The notes: a model not told the origin generated them from the letters alone. Shown: positions 1-14,644, counted from the first letter of the stretch. The stretch is 64,000 bases of DNA from Silurus meridionalis (GCF_014805685.1 NC_060896.1:21420277-21484276), one strand, 5' to 3'. Numbers and translations are program-made.

Positions 1-3000
1 ATTTTACTCTTATGACAATGTATTTTTGTTGAACGTGGGTTACTCGGTCACAGCTACAGTAAAATAGCGGGCATTGTAATTTATTCTGAGAAAATATTTC
101 ATCCCAGTGCATTTGTTAAGTAAAAACTAGTACTAGAACTAGATCAGGTGTCTAAAGTGAGTATAAGAGGTGACTATAAAACTTTACATTTTAGGTTGGT
201 TATATAATTATATAATCAAATGGCTCTTAATGCTATTAACCATAAGGGATGTTCTGAAAGGTACAATGCAGACAATGAATTGTTTTTACAAGTAATTTTT
301 GTATCCAGTTCACACTTAGTATTAGCATCCATCACCTTTTATGTCATCAAATGTGTATAGACATTCATGCCTAATTGTGTGCTTTCTCACCTATAACAAA
401 TATTATTCGACCTGTAATAATGTTTTCTTAGACAGTGCTGTCAGATGGCTAAAAACATATTGGCAAACTAAAATTCCTACTCTTTAAACTCCTTAACCAA
501 AGTATTATTTAAAATAATTCTATAGTGGACACGTTTGTTTCCACATATGTTTTATTACATATATTGTCTTAAATAAATAATAGCTGTGAAAACAAGCACA
601 CTCACAGACTAGCATGAAAAAAAAAAATCTATAAGCGTTGCTTGTAAGCACGGTTCCTCAGAGTAAAAGAAAGGGGCACTTGGATCAAGATTTTAAAACA
701 CCAATTCCAGCATAACCTGCTATATTGGAGGTTCTTAGACCTTTTGCAACCAGGGCCATTTTATCCTTATGCACATAAATCCTTATGTACCCCCCCTCAG
801 TTTGCCCATAGCCAATGTTTAGCTCTTATTAGACATTATGTTTTCAGAGTTTCATCTCCTTTTGATTAGCGATGCTCATTTATGTTTATGCAAGAACATT
901 CTATGTGATATAAATCTGAGTTTTAATGAGGGCAGGTGGCGATTTGCGAAGCATAAACTTCTAATAGCTTGCACTCTAATTGCAGTAATGCTAGCAGATG
1001 GCAGTTACTTTAGCTCTGTTGTACCCTGTTAGCTTAGTGTTTTTAATGCATACTTTTTCAGTAGTTAGTGGAAAGAGAAAAGCATGAAATGCAATAAAAA
1101 CAATTGTATTAATATTTATTTTAAATGACTTGCCGTCCAACTGAAGTTGGGGCAGTTTATAGAATAATGTGAATGTGATCCGTTAACTACTTTCGTTGCG
1201 TAGCTGCAGCAAGGCTGTGTGATTGCCGCATTGCCATTCGCATTACAAATGTAACATCATATCAAATGCATGTCGCATGCATCCTAGACCTCAGTGAATA
1301 TGCAAGGGGCCTAAATCAAATATGTGGCACTTTTCTCAAGTGATCCACTTGCTAAAGTCAGCTTTAATTGTTGCTTATTTTAGAAGTGATGTGTCAGTAG
1401 CAGCATTTTGGGATTGCTAATTGTCAGACATTTGGCTTGGCATTACCACCTTGTCACTGGACTGTTATGCCAAAACTTGTGCACTAATCTTCCTCACCTT
1501 TCCCTCATACCAAGTCATAGCTCTTTCCTATCCTTTTTTTTCTGTACTCCTACACTCTAGGGAGCCGGTGCGAGGAGTTATTTTAGAGAATGTCGTTCGG
1601 TTGAACATGGCCTCAGCTGGGCAGGGACTGTGCCAGTCTGCAACTGCGGGTATTTTTGGGCCGTGTGTGGGCAGACACTACGAATCGCTGCTTTTCTTTC
1701 TGATGAAAAATAAATGTATCCGTGTGCTTATCGACATTACCTCGAATAGAAAGATTTTATGATCGCAAACGGGTCAGCGCGATCGTCATTATTTTTAACA
1801 AGGAAATGGTGCTGCAATGAAAAGAGCAGGAAGATACTAATATGTGAGACATCCTATTTGTTTAAAATATCTATAAGATTCAGAAGTGGGTTTGCATTCA
1901 AGAAGTGTGGATCAAATTGTGAATGTTGTGAATGCTCACCTAAAATTCTGCCTGAGCCACATCAGCTTTACTGATGTAATCAAAGGCTCATAAACTAATT
2001 TTTATTTTTTATTTTTTTATTAACACTCAACACTCTTGATCCTAAACTAACGTTACTCTCTCTCTATGGAGTATCTGACTGTGTCTCCTCCAGGCTCTTT
2101 GGTTTCTTAAAATGTTCTGTTTTGATGAATTGGCTAATAGAAATTGCCCCTAGGTGTGAATATCTATGTGCATGGTCCTCTGCAAAGGACTGGCATCCCA
2201 TGGTTTGCTCAGGCCTTGTACACAGATATTTTCTGAAAACCTGTTTCTTTTATCCTGTCTCTAAGTGTCCTGATGAAACAGAACAAAAAAATGTTGCAAG
2301 CACAGCAGTCTAGAGATAGTATGTTGTAAATTGTATGGTCTGAGTATTGTCCAATGATAATGTAATAGGAGCATCATAGTGAGCATTAAAGAAAAAGAAA
2401 ATTGTGCAAAAATATAGCTGCATTGTCTGTGGATTCATATGAGCAGGAAGGGGATGAAGTGGAACATTTGCCTAATATTACACGTGTGTTATCCAAAATC
2501 TCTATTCACAGTATGGTTTGTACCAATAAAGTGGTGGATTTCTGAGCAGTGCAAATTGTTTTGTATTTTGGCCTCAGCATAGGGGTCAAATTAAAAAACA
2601 AATTGACATAAATTGCAAGCACATTAAGAAATTACAGCACACAATCCAGCTGCCTGGCAAGCAACCATAGTGGCAAAATTAATAACACATGCAAAAATAT
2701 AATGAAAACCCCAAACACATAAAACAAACTATGTTTTCAAGAATATACATGGATGGAAGTGGCCTCAGTGAGAGATTGGGAGATTCCGGATAAATTATTA
2801 AAGTATTCATGAATGACTCAGTGGCTTCATTCCTCCTACTTGAGATCCAAGACACGTTCCTGTTTCCATATATGGCTTCCAGACACACATATGGATTTAA
2901 GGACCACAAAATTTCCTTATATGAATTAATGACTTGTTTTTTGAAGCTGTAGATCATTTTAACACATCAGCCAAGGTTAATTGAATATCAAAATTCTGTC

Positions 3001-4296
3001 TCAAACAAATACAGCTTAGGCAGTTTTCATGTTTTTAAAAATAATTTCCCTTTCATGTCTGAGATTTAGGTTGATCTTCAGCAGCATGGTGTGAAAGGCT
3101 TGTGGGGGGAGGTGTGGGTCTCTATTGTGCATCCCCTCTCTGGAGTATGAGTGATTTCACTGCACCACTCAGGCCTGGAGGCAATACACATACACACGCA
3201 CTTACTACACGTTCTTGATGGCTCCTGCTGGTACGTGGGCTGTGCATGAGACAGAATTAGCATGTCCACCAGCTGCCTGTTCATCTGCGATTGTGAATGC
3301 GAGTGCTTTCCAGAGGCACTAATGAGAGGCAGAGGGTTCTGGTGTTAACATAAAAGGTCGGATGGAATGAAACTTCTGTGTTTGGATTTCTATTGAACTT
3401 CTAACATGACCGCACTGTATCAAGTGCAGGCTTTGCAGATGCTTAAAGTGGCATTATGACCCCTGCTAAATTCAGAAGTTCATTTAGCATAACTGTGTAA
3501 ATATTGATGCCATTTCTAGTATCTAATTTTCTAAGCTAATTTTCTTTACTATCACAGATAAAACTGTTGCTATTTTTAAATACTATTAACCATTAAAAAT
3601 TGTCTTTAATATATGTTTTTTAATCAGCATATGCTAAATATGCTAGAATTTAGTCAGATTACTTCATCACCAAATGGTGTGTGGGACTGTCAAATATGGC
3701 TAGCCAAATATGGTTAGCATCACTCTGTACAGTCTCAAGCCAAAATGGGGACACTAATAGTGGAATGATAGATGACAGTGGTGATGACAGTTATGGTGTG
3801 AGTGATGGCATAGTAATGATAGAATGGGGGTGAAGGAAGTTCTAGTGATTGACGATGACTGATGAATGATGTGCTAGTGACGATGGAGGGAGTGGAATGA
3901 GGGTGGAATGATTTGCATTTACAAGGCAGATTTCCTTTTCTTGAGCTACATAGACTTTCATTTGAAGCACTTGAGACCCTCAAGAATCCAGTTTTGGCAG
4001 CTTAGAGGCGCTGGGGTTTGAACTCATGAAATTTTAATCTGATGTGCAATGCTTTAAATAACAAACAATACACCAACCACAAAACCAAGCAATTTATTGT
4101 GACAATGAACGTGTCATTATAGAGTAATTGTGATTAGGGTGAAGAAATGGTCCTGATGCACAAACTGTTTTGCTGGAGTGAGCGTAGAAGACAGAGTATG
4201 ATCATGAAAGAGACCTGGTTATTAGAAGATAAAGTTAATGAGGGTTGCGGCCATTGCCTTAGATTAGAAGGCAGAGGATATGTACAGGGTTAAAGC

Positions 4297-4358
4297 GATG
4301 GATGGATGGATGGATGGATGGATGGATGGATGGATGGATGGATGGATGGATGGATGGA
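4297..4358. repeat. (GGAT)n tetranucleotide microsatellite
   Basis: About 15 perfect GATG/GGAT units in intronic sequence. Confidence 0.95.
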
Positions 4359-5847
4359 ATTGCACAGAACAAGTACTCAACAATGAAATGCAATTAAGAA
4401 TCTACCAGGTGATAGTGTCTGAGGTGATTAGGTGCTGAGTCTACCCTAATACCAAGGTGTATTATCTGTGTTAGCCAAAAGTGTATATGCAACAAAACAT
4501 AACCATTTCAGATTGTCATACTTAGAAACTTAGATCATTATTAAAACTTGTATGTATTATTAAAGCTATTATATAATTACATTTAAATGTAATTTTTGTT
4601 ACAGTTACACCAAATTAGTTTCTTATTCAGATTTTTGTATGTGAGTAGACTTTAGTAGTAAAGTTTTACTTGAACACACTGGCAGTAAACATTAAAGAAA
4701 ATGAGTAAGTAAGGTCAAAACTATGTGCTAGTTCTTACACAATTGTTCGGAGTATAATGGCTCACAGAGGGCAGAGGTGCTGGAGCGCTGAAAGCCAGCC
4801 AGAGTGGGCTTTTATGGAAGCCAGGAGAACGAAATACTGCAAAACAATAACTCTCCCTTTCATCTCTTTCATTTTTAGGTCCTGTGAGGGTGTTCAGAAA
4901 GAGAAAGAGTGTATTATGTCATTTTCAGAGTCTTACTTAAGTCTGTTGAAGTTGTGCTTTTGTTATGTGAAAGGGTGGTTATGTGTATATGCTGCTAAAT
5001 GGAGGTCTGTTTGCTTTCTGAATTTATCTCTGCACATTGTATTTAAACAAGTTTGTCCTTTGCTGTAGTTCTGTGTAAAAGTTGGATGGCGTTCAGAATG
5101 CCTAAAGTAGGGGTTAGGTGATAATGCAAAAAAATAATTGAAATGCTAGAGGCATCAAGGCACTCAGGTATTCATATTTAAGCAACGACAACTAAGCAAT
5201 ATGTTACAAAACAACCACACAGTTGTTAAGTGCAATATGCCAAAGCAGTTCTATTCAAATAAATTTATATGAAGTAAGAACTATTGCACATGCAATATGG
5301 CCACATAGAACTGATCCCAGAGATGCTTTACTCACTTTATTGCATGTCAGCTAGCTAGCTCAGATTGATTTGTATATTCCCGTTATAGGTGCTTTTGGTA
5401 AAATTGCGTCCCGTCTCTATTTCCATTTTCATCTGACGAACTTTCGTGTTTTAAAGCTCCCATTGAATCAAAACCCTAGTCATAAGTAATACAAGCTAGT
5501 GTGATAGTACATGTTACTCAGACTACGGTTGAGTCAAACCACAGCAAATGAAAGAGCTGATATAGAGATTTTACTGTGCAGACTTTCACTGAGTTCTCTT
5601 TTGCTGTAGTGTGTTGTATTAATATTTGAACAGAATATTTCTCCCTGTCTCTCTCTCGCTTGTTTCCCCCCCACTGTTTGTGTTGTTCTCGCAGTTGGAC
5701 CTCACAGTTCGCACACATACACACACAGAGCGCTAGTGTGTGCCCAGTCTCTCACACAGAGCGCCTCTTTAAGCTCGTCTCTTTATGATAAATAATTCAG
5801 AGCTGCCCCTCCCTCGCTCTTTTGTGAATTTGTGTTTTTATATATAC

Positions 5848-5849
<2 letters not shown>

Positions 5850-5909
<60 letters not shown>
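5850..5909. repeat. (TG)n microsatellite
   Basis: About 30 uninterrupted TG units; the antisense reading gives spurious Thr-His open frames. Confidence 0.95.
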
Positions 5910-5911
<2 letters not shown>

Positions 5912-7173
5912 GGTGAACCTCTTACTGTAGATCAGATTGACACAGCAGGTGAAATCTTCTGTCAGAATAGGAGGTACTGTTGTCTTTGAGAGCATTATGA
6001 ATAGAGAAAGTGACAGACATTGCATACACACTGAGTGGGAGAGAGACAAAACACACTTACAGGCAAGGTCACATCTATAAGTGACGATAAGTGATTTATT
6101 CCATAAGTCAAGACATTACAGGTTCGAAAGTATGACTTTTGGTCAGTTATTTTTCACATTTTAGGATTCCTTTGCTAAATTTTTTCATTATAATATTAAC
6201 AAAAAAAAGTTGTTGTGTTTTTGATTTACTTATATTGTATTATTGAGCATATGCTGAAGGTTTTTAACTCCACCTACTTGGCCAATTCACACTATCATAT
6301 GCCTAAAGAGCATGTATAAACAGTATATGTCAATTTATGTCACTATGTTATACTGTATATGATATATTCATTTAAAAAACATTGTCATACTACCTAGGGT
6401 TAAAATACTTAATCCTATTTACATAGCTCAAAATCAGTATATTTTTCAATATCAAAAATCTTTGTATGCTTTCATATCCCTGTTTAAATAAATATTACAG
6501 AGAAATGTTCAAATGACCAAATTGTTTGTAACTGCTAGCCTTTATACTAAAAGCATGAAAAGAGTTTCTGTAATAGTGATTCAATTATAAATATCTAATA
6601 TTCCAAAAACTAAATTCTTTTTGTTTTAATTTAAACTAAAGACAATTTTTTTGTTTGTTTATAAGATAGTCAAATGTATGCATGATTAATTAGATGAAGC
6701 CTAAAGATTTTTTTCCCCTTCAAAATATTGCTCTCTCAATTTTTTTTATTTTAAATATGTACTGTGGGACTGTGGGATATGATTGTATATAAATGTGTGC
6801 CTTCCTTCTCAGCTTTAGAAGTAAACTGATGACTCTGCAGCTGCACACTGTGCATCTGTCTCACACATCATACGATTAGCTTAAGCTTGTATAATAAATA
6901 TACAATTTAGGTTTGCATTCAAACGCCAGTGTCCAACAACTAAAATATTAGATATTAGATATGTTTGCCCATATTCCACTTGCCAGAAAATAATTTTGTA
7001 GTGCAAACAGTAAAAAGAAACAAAAAAAATGGTACAAGCTGTATAATCGATTATGTAAATGTGGTGAAAGAGGAAATAGAATCAAAATACAATAATTTAA
7101 ATGAATATACAAATAATTTGCTAGTAAAACTAAAACAAAGAATAAATGCAAGTCAATATCTGTAAGTGAAAAA

Positions 7174-7174
<1 letters not shown>

Positions 7175-7231
<57 letters not shown>
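7175..7231. repeat. (TG)n microsatellite
   Basis: About 28 TG units, uninterrupted. Confidence 0.95.
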
Positions 7232-7233
<2 letters not shown>

Positions 7234-7849
7234 GTCACATGGAACCCAAGAGACACATGGCTGTTTTATTTGCAGAATACAGTGACCATCTGGTACAAGA
7301 TGATCTTTAAACACAACGCAAACATACTTTATCATACTTTAATGGATGTATAAAGGTTTTAAAAGCTAAGAATACAATTGTATCCTTATTTCTAAATAAA
7401 TAAGACAGCCAAGTAATACAATCTTACATCATATAAGGATAAAATAAAACAAAAATTTGTGTTATAAAGTACTATAAATATAAAGCAGAAAAGTGTATAC
7501 GATTCAGATTAAATGCCCAGTGTCATAGTTTGTTGCTGGGTATAAGCCAGGAATATACCCTCGATACCACCATCACAGTTCACCATGTACACATGCAAAC
7601 ACATTCACACACTTATTCACACCCAGACGTAATAATGGTGTAGCCACTATTGTCAGCCTGTCTGCATGATTTTGGACAGTGGAATGAAAGAGAGACGAAA
7701 CACAGTATTTAATAATGTCTATAGGTTCCAGATTTTAGACATTCATTGAATGCAAAGGATTTGCATCCATGTATTAAATAATCCTTACATATGATTACAT
7801 TGATTTGTCCAGTTGCTTTTGTTACGTTTTGTATAATGTTTTAAGTCAA

Positions 7850-8130
7850 GTCAAGTTTATTTGTATAGCGCTTTTCACAACAGACATTGTCTCAAAGCAG
7901 CTTTACAGAAATCAACAGTCAAGGTGAATGGTGTGCATTTATCCCTGATAAGCAGCCATGGCGACTGTGGCAAGGAAAAACTCCCTTAGATGTAATGAGG
8001 AAGAAACCTTGAGAGGAACCAGACTAAAAAGGGGAACCCATCCTCATTTGGGTGACATCAAGAGTTTGATCATAAATCTTTCAACAATACAGAACACTGG
8101 AGAGTGAGAACTAGCATGAGTACTGGAGTA
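7850..8130 (+). repeat. Dispersed teleost repeat (TTTATTTGTATAGCGCTTTT type)
   Basis: The segment begins with AAGTCAAGTCAAGTTTATTT, then has the GTATAGCGCTTTTCACAAC core and continues through GCAGCTTTACAGAAATCAAC and a GGAAAAACTCCCTTAGATG block. I recognise it as a high-copy teleost interspersed repeat, abundant in otophysan fishes. Its parent element is not certain to me. It has no coding capacity. Confidence 0.7.
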
Positions 8131-8232
8131 TAAGATTATAAGTAAATGTTTTAGGCGTTAGAACACCTTCACATTTCAATTAGATCCTGATTGCTCCATT
8201 TCAAACCCATTGTGGTGGTATATAGACTATTT

Positions 8233-8233
8233 T

Positions 8234-8273
<40 letters not shown>

Positions 8274-8274
8274 T
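8233..8274. repeat. (CA)n-(TA)n compound microsatellite
   Basis: A CA run changes directly into a TA run. Confidence 0.9.
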
Positions 8275-10379
8275 GATTGTTATATTGGTGTATATTGTTG
8301 CTGTCCAAATACTAATGGAATTCACTGTACATTTTGCTTTTTCAGTATATTGGTCAACTATAGCAACTGAGTGAACCTGCAAAATTTGATCGGTAAATAT
8401 TCACCAAATTCCCAGTTTCATTCACATACTGTTATTTTTTTTCATCATAATATTCATGACTTTAATAATATAGTTGCTAATGTTTGGTAGTTGAAGGTGG
8501 TGGTACTGTGGTAGGACCCATCTATATTGCACAATAATTGTATATAGCCTGTGTATGTTTGTGTGTGCGCGTGAAGCAAATATATAAAAATGTTGATGTA
8601 TATGTGTATTTATGTGTTGGCTACCCAGAAAATGCACTACATTAGACCTCCTGTGGAAAGCCCGATGTGATTTATATAGATCTGCTTTTTTGCACAGTCT
8701 ACTTGTATGTGGCTTTTTACGAAAAACAAGCAGCATTTGTAACATTGGTGATATAACTAATTGCGCTGCTGGTGTTCTCTGTTTGCTTGGCTGTGTTCTC
8801 TTTCTGATGCTCCGAGGCAGAGATAATGAGCAGCATTGGCACGATATAAAAAGAGAAATGCGTTATATAAATATGGTATGAGAACAAGGTTCCTTCAGGG
8901 AGGGGGAGGGAGAGGAAGATAGAAACTCAAGGGCACTGCAGCATTGCTCAGGTTCACTTCAATAAAGCGCAAAAGGATGAAGGGCAAGTTATTAATATCC
9001 ACCGAGAAAGAAGGTGGTGAAGAGGATGAGGGAATTCAAGGGAAAATGTAAAGCTATTGAAGGAAGGAAGGTTGTGATAAAGTGATTTGTGGAAGAGAAA
9101 AGGGAGAGCTAAAGTGTTACAGATACAATCAAAGGCATAGGAAGATGAAAAAAGGAGGGCCGGACATATCAGTAGCCCTAGGATAAACAGAATTAGTTTT
9201 TATGCTGTTATGGTTTTTAATTTGTTCATTCAGATTACCACACTTTTCTTGTGCTCGTGATCTATTGTGTTGTCTGAATCAGCATAAAGCAGTTGATCAC
9301 TATGTCCAAGCAGCTAAAGAGCAAAAGACCAAGTGATTTCCTGTAAGTCTAAATTCCCACAGACTTCCAGGTTTTCCAGAATTGTGTTAACTGATGGAAA
9401 AATTGCTATAACATAAGCAGGCTCATGGACTAACCAACAGGAACACTACTAATCTAGCTAACAAAAGCTAACTATTAAATTGTAGCAATCAGTTGCCATG
9501 GATGTTAAGTTAAATACAGTATGAATAAAGTATACATATTATTAGTGTATATAACTGGGACTTATCCAATGTATTTCACATTAGCCCAATCATGATAATA
9601 TAAAATGATATAATAACAATATCTTATATTTTGTAAATACGTTAGTGTACGATTTAAAAATCACAACCATAACAGTCTATCCATTGAATACATAAATGTA
9701 TTATAAAATATTACTTACATTTTGTCTTTCTATTTAATAATCCATTTGATATAAAATCATCATTCTTCTATGATATTTTTCTACAGTATCAGACATCTGA
9801 CCTTGATTAACCCTCTTAGATCAATTCAGGTCAGTTCATTGGATCATTACAATGGTTGACTTTCAAATAAGTTCTACAACGCTTCACCCACTTGGCTATC
9901 TCCTAGTAATAGCAATTTTAGGTTGACTTACAAGTGACTCCCTAAAAGGCATAAGAATTCTAGTCAGGAAGTGGGTATGCTTTTTATTTTCTCATTAATT
10001 GTGGCTTTACTATGTTCTACACAGGTACACTCACTAGAGGCACCACTGTACGGCTGTATATCTTATAACTAGTTAAATGCAAATTTTTTCAATGGTTGGT
10101 TCTCGTCCATTTATTTGGTCAAGCAGGAATTTATATTTTTAATGTAACCGTACTGGGAAATTGTATTATTTGTATCGTTCGATTCGTACGTTTTTGAAAT
10201 TCTTAGAGTTAGCGACATCAGTGGACATGTCAAACTAGGCACTTTTTGAATTTGAATATGTAACCACATATTGGCTGTGAGAATTTAAAAAAAGGAAGCC
10301 AATTTTAACAAAAGCTTCTTAAACAAAGACTTTAATAGCATAGTGTTTATACAGAACACAGTACAGTTGAACATACAAT

Positions 10380-10712
10380 ATGCAATATGTACATTGTAAT
10401 TTATATACCCCTCATGTATATACCCTACATACTGTACCTAGTGCTTAATATTTCACATATATGTATACATATATTTAGTGTACTTGTTTATTCAGCTTAT
10501 TGCCATTTTTTTCACTGCCATATAACAATTTACTTGTGATATATAGCATATAGCCTTTATATTTATTTACTGTACATATGTATTACATGCTGTACATATT
10601 TACCTTGCACAATTGCTACTATTTACACTTCTGGTAGATACTAAACTGCATTTTGTTGCTGTGTACCTGTACTATGCAATGAGTTTTATCTATCTATGTA
10701 TCTATCAAATCG
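10380..10712 (+). mobile_element. 3' tail of a LINE-type retrotransposon
   Basis: The block ACTTCTGGTAGATACTAAAC followed by TGCATTTTGTTGCTGTGTAC and CTGTACTATGCAATGA is shared with 25640-25795 and resembles the 3' UTR of fish CR1/L2-like LINEs. It ends in a short (TATC)n tract, like the microsatellite tails of such elements. No coding part remains. Confidence 0.55.
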
Positions 10713-11474
10713 ATGTAAGCTAACTAGCCAGCCTGACAAAGGGCTATAAAGTTGGTAAGGCTAAAAAAAATTATCTTCTTTGGGATCAGTTTCACTTGTG
10801 TAGTTACAGTGAACAAAACATGTTGTGTCTGGAATGTCAGGTAAATGTTGTTACTTTCTTAGGAACAATTGTGTAAAACAAATAATGCAGTTGTCCAGCA
10901 AACACTAAACATAGCATGGCTGTGATTAGCTGCGACACTCACCCTGTGGTTTTGTGGCCTACAGTTACCCTTGCTTGTGCAAATAACACTCTAATCAGTG
11001 TGAAAATTTGTTTCACATGTTAGATGCCAGGCGCCATGCTAGTTAATAGCAATACGAACTGTTCAAGTGTAGTAATTTCAAGCACTCCAATAATCTCCTG
11101 TATTTTTTGTAATAAATCTTTTTGATTTTTCTTACTTTTCACACGTGCCAAACTATATTTTGTCTCTATATACATTTATAGGTCATACATGAAAGCACAC
11201 AATAAAACCAGAATTATAAGCTATTTTCTTCACTGAATATATGGGAACTAATTGTAAGTAGGAACTAAGATTGTGTGAGGGGAAATATTTGAAAGTAATT
11301 TAACCACTCCTTAATTGAGTTGTTATAATAGTGTTTGTCACTCACTACTGTAGTGTGTTTACAAATTTAGTTATTATTATTATTGCCCCTGAGTAAATAA
11401 GCCAGCCACAAGTTACTATGTTACAATCGATACCAATTTTTTAGCCTGGTCAGTTAGGTTGTCAGCCAACTAGA

Positions 11475-11700
11475 GAGAGAATATTATTTGTCACATATAG
11501 ATTACAGCACAGTGAAATTTGTTCTTTGCATATCCCAGCTTGCTCAGAAGCTGGGGTCGGCCATGATACGGCGCCCCTGGAGCACAGAGGGTTAAGAGCC
11601 TTGCTCAAGGGCCCAAGAGTGGCAGCTTGAAGATACCGTGGGCTTGAACCCCCGACTTTCTGATCAGTAACCCAGCACCTTAACCACTGAGCTACCACTT
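11475..11700 (-). mobile_element. tRNA-derived SINE, minus strand
   Basis: Read on the minus strand, the head starts AAGTGGTAGCTCAGTGGTTA (box A-like TAGCTCAGTGG), then GGGGGTTCAAGCCC (box B-like), followed by an unrelated body and a tail ending in AATTTCACTGTGCTGTAAT. It belongs to the same family as the plus-strand copy at 13138-13345. Internal Pol III boxes look intact but the head does not fold into a full tRNA, so it is not a tRNA gene. Confidence 0.8.
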
Positions 11701-12887
11701 ACCTAAACCAGGGGATTGGGCAGCACACTGCGATGTTCCAATGTCTGGTCGGCTAGTTGATCATTTCTTATGATTTAAACACCCCTAAGGTGATGAATAA
11801 AAGCAGGATAAGAAGAGCATATGTAGATGGGAGGAATGAGAGTAAATAAAAAGTGACAAAGAAATGGAAGACTCAGTTGTGAAGAAAGAGAGGGGGAGGT
11901 GGAATGGAAAAGAGATTGAGGGGTAAAGTAAAGCAGGGGGCTAGAACGAGAATGGTGGAAAGTGATTTAAAATAGTGTGAAAGAGATCAAGTGAGAAGTA
12001 TATGCCTTTTTAATGAAATGGAGATGGTGGAATAGATTAAGAGTAAGTAAGAAATGGAAAAGAAGCGTGGCCTCATTAGTGTCCTTCAGACAAAGGAAAA
12101 TGGTACTGTGGGTTGAGCAAGAGAGCTAAAAAGGGAGGAAGGGTGCTTTTTCTGGATACTCAAGTGAGTACATGAATGCATACTTATAAAGCTTTTTACT
12201 GGCTGCTTTGTGGTGAAATAAGTAGGCTTAAAAGGTGAATTTGGGGAAATTAGGATATCTGTCCTACATATAGGTGTGTGTATGTGCACTTTGCTCTTAC
12301 AGATTTGTAGGTAGAATTAACACACAGATTGGTTTCTGTCCTTATGGCGATGTACCATTGATTATGATTATTAATGAGGCTAATTACCTCTATGTACCAT
12401 CTAAATCTAAGCCTGACTTCATCATTTTAAGCTTGGTAGCCAAAAGTAAATATTAGGGGAGGGCTTTTTTTTTTAGTTTTAGTTTCTCAAGTAAAAGCTG
12501 CAATTTTAAAAAAAAAAAACATGCTCTCATAGGACCAGATCAGAGTTGTAACAATACAGCATTGATATGAGACTTTCAAAATGAATAGTCACTGCATTCA
12601 ACTATACACTCCTGAGGGGAAAATGAGCCATGCCCAATATAGCAATGGTCTTAACAAATCATTCCAGAGACTCTCCTGAGACAACCGTTTGTTTGCTTAA
12701 TTGTGCTGCAGTGAACTATTTTGAAGAAAAGCTAGAAACATGGAAATGTACTTTGACTTGTACAGGTAAAATTCTGATTACAATTCTGATGCAAATTCTC
12801 AGTTCACATTTATACTCTGAAACTGATCAGTACTGAATGGAACAACATTGACTCTTCTTTGTGTAAAAATTGTCTGCACAAGACTTC

Positions 12888-12931
12888 AAAGTAGCAGTAT
12901 AGGATAGCAGGCTATCCTATACTGTTACTTT
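12888..12931. repeat. Near-perfect palindrome (21-bp arms)
   Basis: Two 21-bp arms, the left ending GGATAGC and the right starting GCTATCC, are separated by AG and carry a single mismatch. It would extrude a hairpin with almost no loop. It is too short and its loop too small for a typical microRNA precursor. Confidence 0.85.
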
Positions 12932-13137
12932 ATCTATTAGCAAAACTTTTGCAAATTTCCTGACCAATGACCATTAAAGACCATTAGAAGATTCCCATTT
13001 TAGGCTTGTCAATCTTATTTATTTGTTTATTTTAGTTGGTTAGTTAGTTAGTTATTAGTTATTTTAGTGTGCATTCAACTGCATAGTACAGTACATCATT
13101 CAGCGTAATCAAGCCCATATTCCCTTCTCTGAAGCAA

Positions 13138-13345
13138 AGTGCTAGCTCAACGGTTAAGGCTCTGGGTTATTGATCGGAAGGTTGTGGGTTCAGGCCCCAG
13201 CACTGCCCAGTTGCCACTTTTCTGCCTCTACCCCTCTCTGCTTCAGGGGCACTGTATCATGACTGACCCTGCACTCTGACCCCAACTTCCTAACAAGCTG
13301 GAATATGCGAAGAATCAATTTCACCATGCCGTAATGCATTTCTTT
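13138..13345 (+). mobile_element. tRNA-derived SINE, plus strand
   Basis: The head GTGCTAGCTCAACGGTTAAG and box B-like GTGGGTTCAGGCCC mark a tRNA-related promoter. The body ends AATTTCACCATGCCGTAATG, the same tail as the minus-strand SINE at 11.5 kb, followed by a short (TTTC)n tail. Confidence 0.8.
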
Positions 13346-14644
13346 CTTTCTATAGGGGATTTTAAAAAGACAAATCGTAACCATGCTGTTTTTTTATTTT
13401 TTTTTTAATAAGTAGTCTAGCATGCTCATGTATAGAGGAGAACCCAGTTCTCTCCAAAAACTCAACAACATGTTTAAGCTTTATAGAGCAGTTTAGTGTT
13501 TACAGCATATAAAGCTAACAACGAAATGTGAAATAAAATGGGCCATGCTTCAGACACACCCATTTATGTATCCTAGCTAGATTCTTTCTGGCTAAGAACA
13601 CTAAAGAACCAATAAGGGAAAACATGTGCTTGTGTTTCCTGTGCCTGAATATTTGAGGCATTATTTCATATGTTTTTTGTGTGATGTGATACAGTTACTA
13701 AAGAATTTTGCTTCATTTCGTTGCATTCAGCTTTTGTTAATTGATTTGCTGCTGAGTTTATGAATCGCACGGACACTGTGCTGTTATTATGCTGTCGTTT
13801 TTGTATTGTTATAATGTTGAATGTTCCACTCGTATGAAAGTAGAAATCTCAGGTCCATATTCGTGCAATACATATTTTCAATGTATGAAAAATATATATT
13901 TGGGGCCACCAATATTGTATACAATTTTTATTTCGATTTATGTGTGTGTCTGTGTGCGTGTCGTTACACTTCTGCACCAAATCTTATCTTTATAAGGACA
14001 TATCCTTTTTTATCACAAATATTCATAATTATCTGTATAAATACAACTCTCTCTTGGGTTATATATGCTGTTTCAAAATCTTAATATGATATACAACAGC
14101 ATTATTTGACAATCAAATCACATGCTTTTAATAAGTATATGCACACTTGTATGATGCCGAAACACGAAACACAAGTCAATATTTACAACACATCCATGTT
14201 GTGTGTATAGTCAGGAAAAAAGTTTTGAAGTGACTGAATGGATCAGAGTATCTGTGAAGGAGACATGACCACAGAGGCAGCTTTAAATGTGTTTTCTCTG
14301 TGGTAGAAAACATTTAAAATCTACAGTAAGATTGAGAGTCGATGAAGTGAAAGAAATAGAGGGAAAACTAAGGGAGTGGGGAGGTAGTCATGGAGAAACT
14401 GAAGAATTTGGAGAAAACAAGGAATAAAAAAAAGAGTAGAAAGGAGAGAAGATGGAGGTGGAGGAACAGAACAGTTGGCTGGAGTGTTAAATCTACGGTA
14501 CCTTCAAATACCTTTAGTTAGAAAATATAATTTTGATTCGTGATTCTATAGTGTATAAACACACATGCACATGCACAGTGCTTCTCATGAGTTGAACATT
14601 TCATGCCATTGCAGCTTGTAAACTGCGCTTGTGCAATTCTGTGT

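Noticed and set aside
1421..1974. Open frames of 113 and 71 codons
   Set aside because: No recognisable motif, no splice or start context, and composition like the surrounding intron.
4757..5068. 103-codon open frame
   Set aside because: No similarity to any family I recognise and ordinary AT-rich composition.
5783..7256. Thr-His repeat open frames
   Set aside because: They are antisense readings of TG microsatellites.
12888..12931. MicroRNA precursor
   Set aside because: Arms of 21 bp with a 2-nt centre leave no proper terminal loop and no flanking lower stem.
11475..13345. tRNA genes suggested by box A and box B motifs
   Set aside because: Neither folds into a complete cloverleaf, both continue into a shared non-tRNA body and tail, so they are SINEs.
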